Positions 35,007-43,640 are shown, numbered from the stretch's first letter. The stretch: DNA of 64,000 nt from an uncultured Alistipes sp. (GCA_910584485.1 CAJUAV010000003.1:171315-235314), one strand, 5' to 3'. Notes: generated from the sequence alone by a model not told the origin. A program made the numbers and translations.

Positions 35007-35774
35007 ATGGGACAGAAAGTTAATCCGATAGCAAATCGTCTGGGTATCATCAAGGGCTGGGATTCGAACTGGTTCGGTGGTAAGAATTTCGGCGACAAGA
35101 TCGTCGAGGACGAGAAGATCCGCAAGTATCTGAATGCCCGTCTGCAGAAGGCGTCGATCTCGAAGATCATCATCGAGCGTACGCTGAAGCTCGTCACGGT
35201 GACGATTTCGACGGCCCGTCCCGGTATCATCATCGGCAAGGGCGGCCAGGAGGTCGACAAGCTCAAGGAGGAGCTCAAGAAGCTTACCGGCAAGGAGATC
35301 CAGATCAACATCTTCGAGGTGAAGCGTCCCGAGGTGGATGCCGTGATCGTGGGTCAGAACATCGCCCGTCAGCTCGAGGGCCGCGTATCGTTCCGCCGCG
35401 CCGTGAAGACGGCCGTCGCTTCGACGATGCGCATGGGCGCCGAGGGTATCAAGATCCAGGTGTCGGGTCGCGTCGGCGGCGCCGAGATGGCCCGCAAGGA
35501 GACGATCAAGGAGGGACGCATTCCGCTGCACACCTTCCGTGCCGACGTGGACTACTGCCTGACGGAGGCGCTGACCAAGGTCGGCATCCTCGGCGTGAAG
35601 GTATGGATCTGCCAGGGTACGGTCTACGGCAAGCGCGACCTGTTCGAGCTGCAGGGTGCTTCGGCACAGGCTCCGCAGGGCGGCGAGCGCTCGGATCGCG
35701 GTGAGCGTCGCGGCCGCGGCGATCGCGGCGACCGTCGTGGCGGTCGTCGTCGCAACAACAACAACAGACAGTAA
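35007..35774 (+). CDS. rpsC: 30S ribosomal protein S3 with Arg/Gly-rich tail
   Basis: 255 aa mRNA-entry protein. The KH-domain motif STARPGIIIGKGGQEVDKL and the C-terminal RVGGAEMARKETIKEGRIPL are standard. After about residue 220 comes a low-complexity RGD/RRG tail (GERRGRGDRGDRRGGRRR, then Asn-rich). The family usually ends near 210-235, so the tail is an extension, probably disordered and RNA-binding. Confidence 0.97.
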   Translation: MGQKVNPIANRLGIIKGWDSNWFGGKNFGDKIVEDEKIRKYLNARLQKASISKIIIERTLKLVTVTISTARPGIIIGKGGQEVDKLKEELKKLTGKEIQINIFEVKRPEVDAVIVGQNIARQLEGRVSFRRAVKTAVASTMRMGAEGIKIQVSGRVGGAEMARKETIKEGRIPLHTFRADVDYCLTEALTKVGILGVKVWICQGTVYGKRDLFELQGASAQAPQGGERSDRGERRGRGDRGDRRGGRRRNNNNRQ

Positions 35775-35801
35775 GTAGGACCTTTTTAAAGCAGAACAAA
35801 C

Positions 35802-36230
35802 ATGTTACAGCCGAAAAAGACCAAATTTAGAAGAATGCAGAAAGGCCGTATGAAGGGACTTGCTCAAAGAGGTAACCAGCTTGCATACGGATCGTTCGCC
35901 ATCAAGGCCCTCGACTCGACCTGGATCACGGGTCGCCAGATCGAGGCCGCCCGTCAGGCCATCACGCGTTACATGAAGCGCGAGGGTCAGCTCTGGATCC
36001 GCATCTTCCCCGACAAACCGATCACCAAGAAGCCGGCCGAGGTGCGTATGGGTAAGGGTAAGGGTAATCCCGAGGGCTTCGTAGCCCCCGTTACCCCGGG
36101 CCGTATCCTCTTCGAGGCCGAGGGCGTGCCCCTGGCCGTGGCACAGGAAGCGCTGCGCCTGGGTGCCCAGAAGCTGCCGATTCCGGTGAAATTCATTGTA
36201 CGGCGTGACTACGTCGAAACCACACTTTAA
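35802..36230 (+). CDS. rplP: 50S ribosomal protein L16
   Basis: 142 aa protein at the A-site of the large subunit. The KTKFRRMQKGRMKGLAQRG N-terminus, ALDSTWITGRQIEAARQAI and RMGKGKGNPEGFVAPV are diagnostic. It is followed by rpmC after 14 bp containing a Shine-Dalgarno-like AAGGAG. Confidence 0.98.
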   Translation: MLQPKKTKFRRMQKGRMKGLAQRGNQLAYGSFAIKALDSTWITGRQIEAARQAITRYMKREGQLWIRIFPDKPITKKPAEVRMGKGKGNPEGFVAPVTPGRILFEAEGVPLAVAQEALRLGAQKLPIPVKFIVRRDYVETTL

Positions 36231-36231
36231 T

Positions 36232-36237
36232 AAGGAG
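36232..36237 (+). promoter_or_regulatory. Shine-Dalgarno-like site before rpmC
   Basis: AAGGAG at 36232-36237, 7 bp before the rpmC ATG. Strong SD sites are rare in Bacteroidota, and most genes in this window lack one, so this and the site before rpsQ are notable. Confidence 0.6.
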
Positions 36238-36244
36238 ACACAAG

Positions 36245-36433
36245 ATGAAAAGTGCAGAAATCAAGGATATTTCGACCAAAGATCTCGTTGAGCGCATCGA
36301 GGCCGAGAAGGCCCAGCTTGCCAAGCTGAAGGTGCAGCACGCCGTGTCGCCCATCGAGAATCCGTCGATCATCAAGAAGAGCCGCAGAGACATCGCGCGT
36401 ATGCTGACCATTCTGCGTCAAAAGAACGCCTAA
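36245..36433 (+). CDS. rpmC: 50S ribosomal protein L29
   Basis: 62 aa two-helix protein at the tunnel exit (MKSAEIKDISTKDLVERIEA; NPSIIKKSRRDIARMLTIL). Normal length. It is flanked by rplP and rpsQ in the canonical order and preceded by an AAGGAG site. Confidence 0.96.
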   Translation: MKSAEIKDISTKDLVERIEAEKAQLAKLKVQHAVSPIENPSIIKKSRRDIARMLTILRQKNA

Positions 36434-36434
36434 T

Positions 36435-36440
36435 AAGGAG
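36435..36440 (+). promoter_or_regulatory. Shine-Dalgarno-like site before rpsQ
   Basis: AAGGAG at 36435-36440, 7 bp before the rpsQ ATG and immediately after the rpmC stop. It has the same spacing as the site before rpmC. Confidence 0.6.
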
Positions 36441-36447
36441 AAGAACT

Positions 36448-36702
36448 ATGGAAAGAAATCTGAGAAAAGAGCGAATCGGCGTGGTTGTCAGCAACAAGAT
36501 GGAGAAGACCATTGTGGTTGCGGTTGCCCGTAAGGTGAAGCATCCCATCTACGGCAAGTTCGTGAACAAGACGACGAAGTTCGTCGCCGAGTGCCTGGAC
36601 GAGAGCTGCAAGGAGGGCGATACGGTGCGCATCATGGAGACCCGCCCGTTGAGCAAGACGAAGCGTTGGAGATTAGTACAAATCATTGAAAGAGCCAAGT
36701 AG
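36448..36702 (+). CDS. rpsQ: 30S ribosomal protein S17
   Basis: 84 aa OB-fold protein binding 16S RNA. NLRKERIGVVVSNKMEKTIV and GDTVRIMETRPLSKTKRWRL are the family signature. rplN begins 3 bp after. Confidence 0.97.
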   Translation: MERNLRKERIGVVVSNKMEKTIVVAVARKVKHPIYGKFVNKTTKFVAECLDESCKEGDTVRIMETRPLSKTKRWRLVQIIERAK

Positions 36703-36705
36703 GAT

Positions 36706-37071
36706 ATGATACAGCAGGAATCAAGACTCGTAGTAGCCGATAACAGCGGTGCCAAGGAGGTACTTTGCATCCGCGTTCTCGGCGGTACGAAACGTCGCTA
36801 CGCCTCGATCGGCGACAAGATCGTCGTAGCAGTGAAGAGTGCGACGCCGTCGGGCGACGTCAAGAAGGGCGCCGTGTCGAAGGCGGTGGTAGTCCGCACG
36901 ACCAAGGAGATCCGCCGTGCCAACGGTTCGTACATTCGTTTCGACGACAACGCCGTTGTGCTGCTTAACAATCAGGGTGAGATGCGCGGAACCCGTATCT
37001 TCGGTCCCGTGGCCCGCGAGCTGCGCGACCAGTACATGAAGATCATCTCCCTCGCACCCGAGGTACTCTAA
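36706..37071 (+). CDS. rplN: 50S ribosomal protein L14
   Basis: 121 aa bridge protein (MIQQESRLVVADNSGAKEVL; FDDNAVVLLNNQGEMRGTRI; FGPVARELRD). Full length and canonical position, 21 bp before rplX. Confidence 0.98.
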   Translation: MIQQESRLVVADNSGAKEVLCIRVLGGTKRRYASIGDKIVVAVKSATPSGDVKKGAVSKAVVVRTTKEIRRANGSYIRFDDNAVVLLNNQGEMRGTRIFGPVARELRDQYMKIISLAPEVL

Positions 37072-37092
37072 TCAAACAAAATCAGTTCGAAT

Positions 37093-37416
37093 ATGTCAGT
37101 TAAAATGCATATTAAGAAAGGGGATACGGTTCAGGTGATGGCCGGCGACAACAAAGGCAAGCAGGGCAAGGTCCTGAAGGTCGAGGTGTCGAAGCAGCGT
37201 GCGATCGTCGAGGGCGTGAACATCTGCAAGAAGGCTACGAAGCCCAATGCGCAGAATCCCCAGGGCGGCATCGTCGAAAAGGAGGCTCCGATCCACGTGT
37301 CGAACCTCATGGTGCTCGACCCCAAGAGCGGCCAGCCGACGAAGGTGGGCCGCAAGGCGAATGCCGAAGGTAAATTAGTTCGTTACGCTAAAAAGTCAGG
37401 GGAGGAGATCAAATAA
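37093..37416 (+). CDS. rplX: 50S ribosomal protein L24
   Basis: 107 aa assembly-initiator protein with a KOW motif (KKGDTVQVMAGDNKGKQGKV) and EGVNICKKATKPNAQNPQGG. Its stop TAA and the rplE ATG share one base (ATAATG), which suggests translational coupling. Confidence 0.97.
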   Translation: MSVKMHIKKGDTVQVMAGDNKGKQGKVLKVEVSKQRAIVEGVNICKKATKPNAQNPQGGIVEKEAPIHVSNLMVLDPKSGQPTKVGRKANAEGKLVRYAKKSGEEIK

Positions 37417-37976
37417 TGGCAGCTTACATTCCTACACTCAAGACCCAGTATAAGGAGCAGATTCTGCCTGCCCTTATGAAGCAGTTCGGCTACTCGAGCG
37501 TCATGCAGTGCCCGAAGCTCGAGAAGATCGTCATCAACCAGGGTATGGGCCAGGCGATCGCCGACAAAAAACTGATCGACGTGGCCCAGGAGGAGCTGAC
37601 GCTCATCACTGGTCAGAAGGCCGTGCAGACCCGCTCGCGCAAGGACATCTCGAATTTCAAGCTGCGCAAGGGCATGCCGATCGGCGTGCGCGTGACGCTG
37701 CGCGATCGCAAGATGTACGAGTTCCTGGAGCGTCTGGTGGCCGTGGCGCTGCCCCGTATCCGCGACTTCAAGGGTATCAACGAGAAGTTCGACGGTCAGG
37801 GCAACTACACGCTGGGCATCACCGAGCAGATCATCTTCCCGGAGATCGACATCGACAAGATCACCAAGATCTTCGGCATGGAGATCACCTTCGTAACGAC
37901 GGCCAAGACCGACGAGGAGGCCTACGCCCTTCTGAAGGAGTTCGGCCTTCCTTTCAAAAACGCTAAAAAGAATTAG
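37416..37976 (+). CDS. rplE: 50S ribosomal protein L5
   Basis: 186 aa 5S-RNA-binding protein. KIVINQGMGQAIADKK, GQKAVQTRSRKDISNFKLRK and the C-terminal VTTAKTDEEAYALLKEFGLP are conserved. One-base overlap with rplX. rpsN starts 3 bp after the stop. Confidence 0.98.
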   Translation: MAAYIPTLKTQYKEQILPALMKQFGYSSVMQCPKLEKIVINQGMGQAIADKKLIDVAQEELTLITGQKAVQTRSRKDISNFKLRKGMPIGVRVTLRDRKMYEFLERLVAVALPRIRDFKGINEKFDGQGNYTLGITEQIIFPEIDIDKITKIFGMEITFVTTAKTDEEAYALLKEFGLPFKNAKKN

Positions 37977-37979
37977 GCT

Positions 37980-38276
37980 ATGGCAAAAGAGTCCATGAAG
38001 GCGCGCGAGGTAAAGCGCGTGAAGCTCGCTAACCGATACGCACACAAGCGCGAGGAGATCGCTGCCAAGGTCAAGAGCGGCGAGATGGATCACGAGGAGG
38101 CGTGGATCGCCCTCTCGAAGCTGCCCCGCAACTCGAACCCGATCCGCCAGCACAACCGCTGCAAGATCACGGGTCGTCCGAAGGGCTACATCCGTCTGTT
38201 CGGCATCAGCCGTATCCAGTTCCGCGAGATGGCTTCGAAGGGCCTGATCCCGGGCGTGACGAAGGCCAGCTGGTAA
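37980..38276 (+). CDS. rpsN: 30S ribosomal protein S14 (zinc-free type)
   Basis: 98 aa, the longer form without the zinc CxxC pairs. SNPIRQHNRCKITGRPKGYI and SRIQFREMASKGLIPGVTKASW are diagnostic. Usually rpsH follows within tens of bases. Here a terminator begins 8 bp after the stop and rpsH is 1.33 kb away, so rpsN is the last gene of the first transcription unit. Confidence 0.97.
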   Translation: MAKESMKAREVKRVKLANRYAHKREEIAAKVKSGEMDHEEAWIALSKLPRNSNPIRQHNRCKITGRPKGYIRLFGISRIQFREMASKGLIPGVTKASW

Positions 38277-38284
38277 CGACGCAT

Positions 38285-38329
38285 CGTCGGCGGGGGGGGG
38301 TATTCGAGCCTCTCTCGCCGACGTTTTTT
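38285..38329 (+). terminator. Intrinsic terminator after rpsN
   Basis: Arms CGTCGGCG (38285-38292) and CGCCGACG (38316-38323) are followed by TTTTTT. The loop includes a G-run and is about 23 nt. It would end the str-S10 transcript in the middle of what is normally the spc operon. Confidence 0.82.
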
Positions 38330-39609
38330 CTTCTTTTTCTTCGCTCGGGCGCGCGTTCGCGTCTGCTCTGCGGACGCTCGGCGGCGGCTCGCGAAGAGAG
38401 GATCTGCTGTTCCGAAGGGGTGTGACAGCCCGGGAGGATTCGACGAGGTTTCGTCGGCGCGGCACGGCCGCGACGGGGAACGGCGCTCGGCTCGTGCGGC
38501 GGCGATGCTGCCGACGGCCGTTCGGGCGCTGCTGGTCGGATGATCGGACGAACGGAGGTCGATACGGGTGTCGGACCCGTGTAGGAGGACCGCAAGGTCG
38601 GGGAAAGTGCCGCTCAAGGCAGCGGTAACTTCTCGGCGGCGGGGTCTTCGGAGGGGTTCGGCACAGGCGTAGGAAGGGCTCGGAAACGTGCCGCGATCCG
38701 CGACGTGCGTGCGGAATACCCGTTGGGGGTGTTTCGCGACGGCGTGCGGAGCGGCAGGAGCCGTTCGAACGATGACATGTTGGCGGACAAGGTGTGTTGC
38801 CGACATGTGTCGTTTTCGGAGGAGCGGGGCGCTTTGTGTCGGAGGGACCTCGGAGTGGGGTCGGGCGGTATCGCATACGGTTCGATCCTTCGCTCGATCG
38901 GCGGGCCGCAATCCGCTCTCCAACGGTTCGACTTTGCAGAGGTCGGCGGGTTGTCGCGGGTTATTGCATTCCGGTTGGATTCGATGGCGCAGCCATCGGC
39001 GGGCCGAAGCCTCCCGCGCGCGAAGGCCTGCAGCTCGCCGCTGCTCGATGCGTATATTTCGCAAGCTGCGCTCCGAGTAAGGTTCGCAACTGCGGTTCGA
39101 CCTCGCAGCGGTAGGCGGATTGTCGCGAGTTATCGCATGCGGTTCGGTTCGATGGCGCAGCCATCGGCGGGCCGAAGCCTCCCGCAGCGGAGGCCCGCAA
39201 CTCGCGTCCGCTCGTTGCGTCCCCTCGCAAGCTGCGTCCCGAACGACGATGCGCGGTTCAGCGGGGGGCTCTCCGAACGCTTCGACCTCGCAGAGGTCGT
39301 CAGCCCGCAGCCACCCCCTGGCGGAGGGCTGCCGCTCGCCGAAGGACTCGCTTGCCGTCTCCGCTCGGCTGCGGGCGGATTGCGTCGGGTGTCCATCCGC
39401 GGGCAGGTGCCGCAAGGTTCGACGGCACCGTCGTCGTCAGCCCGCAGCTTCGCCCCGCGAACGCCCGAATCGTTAAATTCGCTGAAAATACGGCCTTTGG
39501 CTTGTTTTTTTGCGGAATTATGCGTAAATTTGCGCGCTTATGCACCCATAGTGCATGGCAAACAATTGTTAATAAACCTTTTACATTTACATTTTAATTT
39601 CTATTCGTT
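38330..39609. repeat. Non-coding insertion between rpsN and rpsH, rich in family repeats
   Basis: No supported gene. 38330-38870 is GC-rich sequence without a recognisable feature. From about 38880 to 39440 there are at least three clear and several decayed palindromic elements. CGATGGC-GCA-GCCATCG occurs at 38982-38998 and again at 39150-39166, each followed by a GCGGGCC body; the second closes with GGCCCGC at 39192-39198. CGACCT-CGCAG-AGGTCG lies at 39283-39299 with the GCAGCCC-type body. Partial copies start near 38881, 38928, 39098 and 39418. The rpsH promoter follows at 39502-39532. Confidence 0.85.
39502..39532 (+). promoter_or_regulatory. Promoter for rpsH and the second half of the spc cluster
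   Basis: TTG (39502-39504, -33), a 20-bp spacer, then perfect -7 box TAAATTTG at 39525-39532. The leader to the rpsH ATG is about 70 nt and AT-rich. Together with the terminator after rpsN it makes rpsH-rplQ a separate transcription unit. Confidence 0.85.
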
Positions 39610-40008
39610 ATGACTGATCCTATTGCGGACTTTCTGACCAGAATTAGAAACGCGGTGAAAGCCAACCGAAAAGTGGTTGAAGCTCCCGGTTCCAAAATGA
39701 AACGAGAGATCACGAAGATCCTCTACGAGCAGGGTTACATCCTCGCCTACAAGTTCGACACGGACGAGAAGGGCCACCCCTCGATCAAGATCGCACTCAA
39801 GTGGGATGCCGCCACGAAGTGCAACGCCATCAAGGAGCTCAAGCGCGTGAGCCGTCCCGGTCTGCGCCGCTACACCTCGGTGGACGACATGCCGCGCGTG
39901 CAGAACGGTCTGGGCATCGCCATCCTCTCGACCTCGAAGGGCATCATGACCGACGCCAAGGCGCGTCAGGAGCGCGTCGGCGGCGAGGTGCTGTGCTACA
40001 TCTGCTAA
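39610..40008 (+). CDS. rpsH: 30S ribosomal protein S8
   Basis: 132 aa 16S-binding assembly protein and the spc-operon regulator in E. coli. It starts MTDPIADFLTRIRNAVKANR. The C-terminal GLGIAILSTSKGIMTDAKAR and GGEVLCYIC are diagnostic. It is now the first gene of its own transcription unit. Confidence 0.98.
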   Translation: MTDPIADFLTRIRNAVKANRKVVEAPGSKMKREITKILYEQGYILAYKFDTDEKGHPSIKIALKWDAATKCNAIKELKRVSRPGLRRYTSVDDMPRVQNGLGIAILSTSKGIMTDAKARQERVGGEVLCYIC

Positions 40009-40037
40009 TCGAAACAAAACTCTAAACAACCACACAC

Positions 40038-40625
40038 ATGTCAAGAATTGGTAAATTACCTGTAAACCTGCCTGCCGGCGTGACCGTCGAGGTCTCGGCC
40101 GACAATACGGTAAGCGTGAAAGGGCCTCTTGGTACGTTGAGTCAGAAAGTGGACTCGGACATCACCGTTACGGTCGGCACGCACACGGATCCCCACACCG
40201 GGGCGGAGATTCCCGCCGTGCTGGTATCGCGTCCCACGAACCAGCCCCGTCACCGCTCGCTGCACGGTCTCTACCGCGCCCTGATCAACAATATGGTCGT
40301 CGGCGTGACGAAGGGCTACGAAATCAAGCAGGAGCTCGTCGGCGTCGGTTTCAAGGCCGAAGTCAAGGGCCAGGTCCTCGAAATGAGCCTCGGCTACTCG
40401 CACGATACCCATTTCCTGCTCCCGAAGGAGGTGACCGCCACCGCCGTCACGGAGAAGAAGGGCAACCCGATCGTCACCTTCAAGTCGATCGACAAGCAGC
40501 TCATCGGTCAGGTGGCCGCCAAGCTGCGTTCGCTGCGCAAGCCGGAGCCGTACAAGGGTAAGGGTATCAAGTTCGTCGGCGAGCAGCTGCGTCGCAAGGC
40601 GGGCAAGTCGGCAGGTGCCAAATAG
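40038..40625 (+). CDS. rplF: 50S ribosomal protein L6
   Basis: 195 aa two-domain protein near the factor-binding site (MSRIGKLPVNLPAGVTVEV; GYEIKQELVGVGFKAEVKG; the C-terminal RKPEPYKGKGIKF followed by GEQLRRKAGKSAGAK). Canonical order, 16 bp before rplR. Confidence 0.98.
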   Translation: MSRIGKLPVNLPAGVTVEVSADNTVSVKGPLGTLSQKVDSDITVTVGTHTDPHTGAEIPAVLVSRPTNQPRHRSLHGLYRALINNMVVGVTKGYEIKQELVGVGFKAEVKGQVLEMSLGYSHDTHFLLPKEVTATAVTEKKGNPIVTFKSIDKQLIGQVAAKLRSLRKPEPYKGKGIKFVGEQLRRKAGKSAGAK

Positions 40626-40641
40626 TAAATAGTCTGAAGTT

Positions 40642-41004
40642 ATGTCACTGAACAAGATAGAAAGAAGAGCGCGTATCAAGATGCGCATCCGCAAAATCGT
40701 TACCGGTACGGCCGCACAGCCCCGCATGACGGTTTTCCGCAGTAACAAGCAGATCTACGTGCAGTTCATCGACGACCAGGCCGGTCTGACGCTGGCGCAG
40801 GCTTCGTCGCTCGAGAAGGAGATCGTCGAGGCTGCCGCAGGCAAGAACAAGACGGAGGTGGCCGCCCTCGTGGGCAAGCTGGCTGCCGAGCGTGCCGCCG
40901 CCAAGGGCATCACGACGGTAGCTTTCGACCGCAACGGTTACCTCTACCACGGACGTGTTAAACAGCTGGCCGAAGCAGCGCGCGAAGGCGGTCTCAAATT
41001 CTAA
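40642..41004 (+). CDS. rplR: 50S ribosomal protein L18
   Basis: 120 aa 5S-RNA-binding protein (TAAQPRMTVFRSNKQIYVQF; the conserved C-terminal FDRNGYLYHGRVKQLAEAAR and EGGLKF). 11 bp before rpsE. Confidence 0.98.
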   Translation: MSLNKIERRARIKMRIRKIVTGTAAQPRMTVFRSNKQIYVQFIDDQAGLTLAQASSLEKEIVEAAAGKNKTEVAALVGKLAAERAAAKGITTVAFDRNGYLYHGRVKQLAEAAREGGLKF

Positions 41005-41015
41005 CTCAAGCAACC

Positions 41016-41534
41016 ATGGCTAATACCAACATAAAGAAAGTACGCACGAGCGACCTCGAGCTCAAAGACAGACTCGTAAGCATCCAGCGTGTTACCAAGG
41101 TAACCAAGGGCGGTCGCACATTCAGTTTCTCGGCCATCGTCGTCGTAGGCAACGAGGACGGCGTCGTGGGCTACGGCCTGGGCAAGGCTTCGGAGGTGCA
41201 GGCCGCCATCGCCAAGGGCGTGGAGGATGCCAAGAAGAACCTGGTGAAGATCCCCGTCATCAACGGCACGATCCCCCACAAGCAGGAGTTCCGCTTCGGC
41301 GGTTCGCTCGTGATGATCCGCCCCGCCGCTCCCGGTACGGGTATCATCGCCGGCGGTGCCATGCGTGCCGTGCTCGAGTCGCTCGGCATCAAGAACGTGC
41401 TCGCCAAGAGCAAGGGTTCGTCGAACCCGCACAACCTCGTCAAGGCTACCATCGGCGCCCTGTGCGAGCTGCGCGACGCCGCTACGGTGGCCCGCCTGCG
41501 CGGTATCTCGATGAATCAGGTGTTTAACGGTTAA
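41016..41534 (+). CDS. rpsE: 30S ribosomal protein S5
   Basis: 172 aa fidelity protein at the mRNA entry site (RVTKVTKGGRTFSFSAIVVV; GKASEVQAAIAKGVEDAKKN; IIAGGAMRAVLESLGIKNVL). Normal length. rpmD follows by 14 bp. Confidence 0.98.
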   Translation: MANTNIKKVRTSDLELKDRLVSIQRVTKVTKGGRTFSFSAIVVVGNEDGVVGYGLGKASEVQAAIAKGVEDAKKNLVKIPVINGTIPHKQEFRFGGSLVMIRPAAPGTGIIAGGAMRAVLESLGIKNVLAKSKGSSNPHNLVKATIGALCELRDAATVARLRGISMNQVFNG

Positions 41535-41548
41535 TTTCGGATCATACA

Positions 41549-41731
41549 ATGGCAAGATTGAAAATCACCCAGGTCAAGAGCCGCATCGGTGCCACGAAGC
41601 GCCAGTGCGCCAACCTCGACGCCCTCGGTCTGAAGAAGATCGGCGCTACGGTCGAGCACGACGATTCGGTCATCATCAAGGGTATGATCGAGCGCGTGCA
41701 GCACCTCGTGAAGGTCGAGAAGGCTGAATAA
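41549..41731 (+). CDS. rpmD: 50S ribosomal protein L30
   Basis: 60 aa (MARLKITQVKSRIGATKRQC; LGLKKIGATVEHDDSVIIKG; MIERVQHLVKVEKAE). Full-length and canonical in position between rpsE and rplO. Confidence 0.97.
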   Translation: MARLKITQVKSRIGATKRQCANLDALGLKKIGATVEHDDSVIIKGMIERVQHLVKVEKAE

Positions 41732-41760
41732 GTTTAACTCTAACGATTCAAGAAACACAC

Positions 41761-42207
41761 ATGGAACTGTATAATCTCAAACCCGCAAAGGGTTCTACGC
41801 ACCACGACAAGCGCATCGGCCGCGGTGCCGGTTCGGGTCACGGCGGCACGGCCACCCGCGGTCACAAGGGCGCCCAGTCGCGTTCGGGTTATTCGCGCAA
41901 ACTCGGTTTCGAGGGCGGTCAGATGCCGCTTCAGCGTCGTCTGCCCAAGTTCGGCTTCACCAACCTGAACCGTGTGGAGTTCAAGGCGATCAACCTCTCG
42001 ACCCTCGAGGAGCTGGCAGCCAAGAAGAACCTCGCGGAGATCTCGGTCGAGACGCTCGTCGCAGCAGGCTTCGTTTCGTCCAACGACAAGGTGAAGATCC
42101 TCGGCAACGGTCAGCTTACGAAGGCGCTCGCCGTCAAGGCGCACGCGTTCTCGGCCAGCGCAGCGGCAGCCATCGAGGCCGCCGGCGGCAGCGTCGAAAA
42201 ACTGTAA
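41761..42207 (+). CDS. rplO: 50S ribosomal protein L15
   Basis: 148 aa late-assembly protein with the Gly/Arg-rich N-terminus (KRIGRGAGSGHGGTATRGHK) and GFEGGQMPLQRRLPKFGF. 25 bp before secY. Confidence 0.98.
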   Translation: MELYNLKPAKGSTHHDKRIGRGAGSGHGGTATRGHKGAQSRSGYSRKLGFEGGQMPLQRRLPKFGFTNLNRVEFKAINLSTLEELAAKKNLAEISVETLVAAGFVSSNDKVKILGNGQLTKALAVKAHAFSASAAAAIEAAGGSVEKL

Positions 42208-42232
42208 GTCGAAACCGTAGAAAAACAACATT

Positions 42233-43609
42233 ATGAATCAATATCTCGTTGTTGGCATCGTCTTTTTAGTGGTCATCGCTCTTTTGGCTGCCAACAAGAA
42301 AGTGGTCGAAACGCTCAAGAACATCTATAAGATCGAGGAGCTGCGCAAGCGTGTCATCTACACGGTCGGGCTGCTGCTGGTCTATCGTCTGGGCTGTTTC
42401 GTAGTGATTCCGGGCATCAACCCCAACGTGCTGGGCGAGGGGTCGGCGTATGCCAGCCAGTTGGAGGGCAACGGACTGCTGGGTCTGTTGAACGTCTTCT
42501 CTGGCGGTGCATTCGGCAACGCCGCCATCTTTGCGCTCGGAGTCATGCCGTACATCACCGCCTCGATCATCATCCAGCTCATGGGCATGATGATCCCGTA
42601 TTTCCAGAAAATGCAGAAGGAGGGTGAGAGCGGCCGCCGCAAGATGAACCAGTGGACGCGTTTCCTGACGATCGGCGTGCTCGTCCTGCAAGGACCGGCC
42701 TTCATCGCCAATCTCTACCACACGACGCCCGCCGCCTTCGTCTACGGCAATTCGTTCGGATTCGTCTGCTATGCGACGACGATCCTGATCGCCGGCACCA
42801 TGTTCATCATGTGGCTCGGCGAGAAGATCACCGACAAGGGGATCGGCAACGGTATCTCGCTCATCATCATGATCGGTATCGTGGCCCGTCTGCCGCACGC
42901 GCTGTTGGCCGAGGTCAACTCGCGTCTGCAAACGGCCACGGGCAGCGCCATCATGCTGATCTTCGAGCTCGTGCTGCTCTTCTTCGTCTTCATGGCGACG
43001 ATCGCGCTGGTACAGGCCGTTCGCAAGATCCCTGTCCAGTACGCCAAGCGTATCATCGGAAACAAACAGTACGGCGGTGTGCGGCAGTACATCCCGCTGA
43101 AGATGAATGCGGCCAACGTGATGCCGATCATCTTCGCGCAGGCCCTCATGTTCATTCCGATGCTGTTCGCGGGAACGGCCTTCGCGGCTGCCTTCAGCTC
43201 GATGACCGGTTTCTGGTACAACCTTACGCTGGCCGTGTTGGTAATCGCCTTCACCTACTTCTACACGGCGATTATCGTCAACCCTCAAATGATGGCCGAT
43301 GACATGAAACGCAACGGCGGCTTCATCCCGGGAGTGAAACCGGGCAAGCAGACCGTGGGCTACATCGACACCATCATGACGCGTATCACCCTGCCGGGTT
43401 CGATCTTCCTGGCCATCGTGGCGATTCTGCCCGCGCTGGCCATTCGGTTCCTCGGCATCCAGCAGGAGTTCGCCTATTTCTACGGCGGTACCTCGCTGTT
43501 GATTATGGTGGGTGTGGTACTCGACACGCTGAAGCAGATAGAGAGCTACCTCTTGATGCGCCACTACGACGGTCTGATGAAGACGGGCCGCATCCAGGGA
43601 CGTCATTAG
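42233..43609 (+). CDS. secY: Protein translocase subunit SecY
   Basis: 458 aa, the ten-helix channel of the Sec machinery. YRLGCFVVIPGINPNVLGEG, LNVFSGGAFGNAAIFALGVM and GIGNGISLIIMIGIVARLP are conserved. The cytoplasmic loop FIPGVKPGKQTVGYIDTIM binds ribosomes and SecA in the family. The very N-terminus has an extra hydrophobic stretch (YLVVGIVFLVVIALLAA) not present in E. coli SecY. map follows 31 bp later, with no adk between. Confidence 0.96.
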   Translation: MNQYLVVGIVFLVVIALLAANKKVVETLKNIYKIEELRKRVIYTVGLLLVYRLGCFVVIPGINPNVLGEGSAYASQLEGNGLLGLLNVFSGGAFGNAAIFALGVMPYITASIIIQLMGMMIPYFQKMQKEGESGRRKMNQWTRFLTIGVLVLQGPAFIANLYHTTPAAFVYGNSFGFVCYATTILIAGTMFIMWLGEKITDKGIGNGISLIIMIGIVARLPHALLAEVNSRLQTATGSAIMLIFELVLLFFVFMATIALVQAVRKIPVQYAKRIIGNKQYGGVRQYIPLKMNAANVMPIIFAQALMFIPMLFAGTAFAAAFSSMTGFWYNLTLAVLVIAFTYFYTAIIVNPQMMADDMKRNGGFIPGVKPGKQTVGYIDTIMTRITLPGSIFLAIVAILPALAIRFLGIQQEFAYFYGGTSLLIMVGVVLDTLKQIESYLLMRHYDGLMKTGRIQGRH

Positions 43610-43640
43610 GAAGCCGTAAGTTAATTAGCTGCGTCGAAAG

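Noticed and set aside
38330..38870. A structured ncRNA such as RNase P or SRP RNA in the ribosomal gap
   Set aside because: None of the conserved blocks of RNase P, SRP RNA or tmRNA could be found. The stretch is only GC-rich.
37383..38876. Minus-strand open frame across rplE-rpsN
   Set aside because: It is antisense to strongly conserved ribosomal genes and has no homology.
38186..39613. Open frames of about 300-410 codons inside the rpsN-rpsH gap
   Set aside because: They run through palindromic repeats, have no start context, signal or domain, and both strands are equally open. The composition is that of the repeats.
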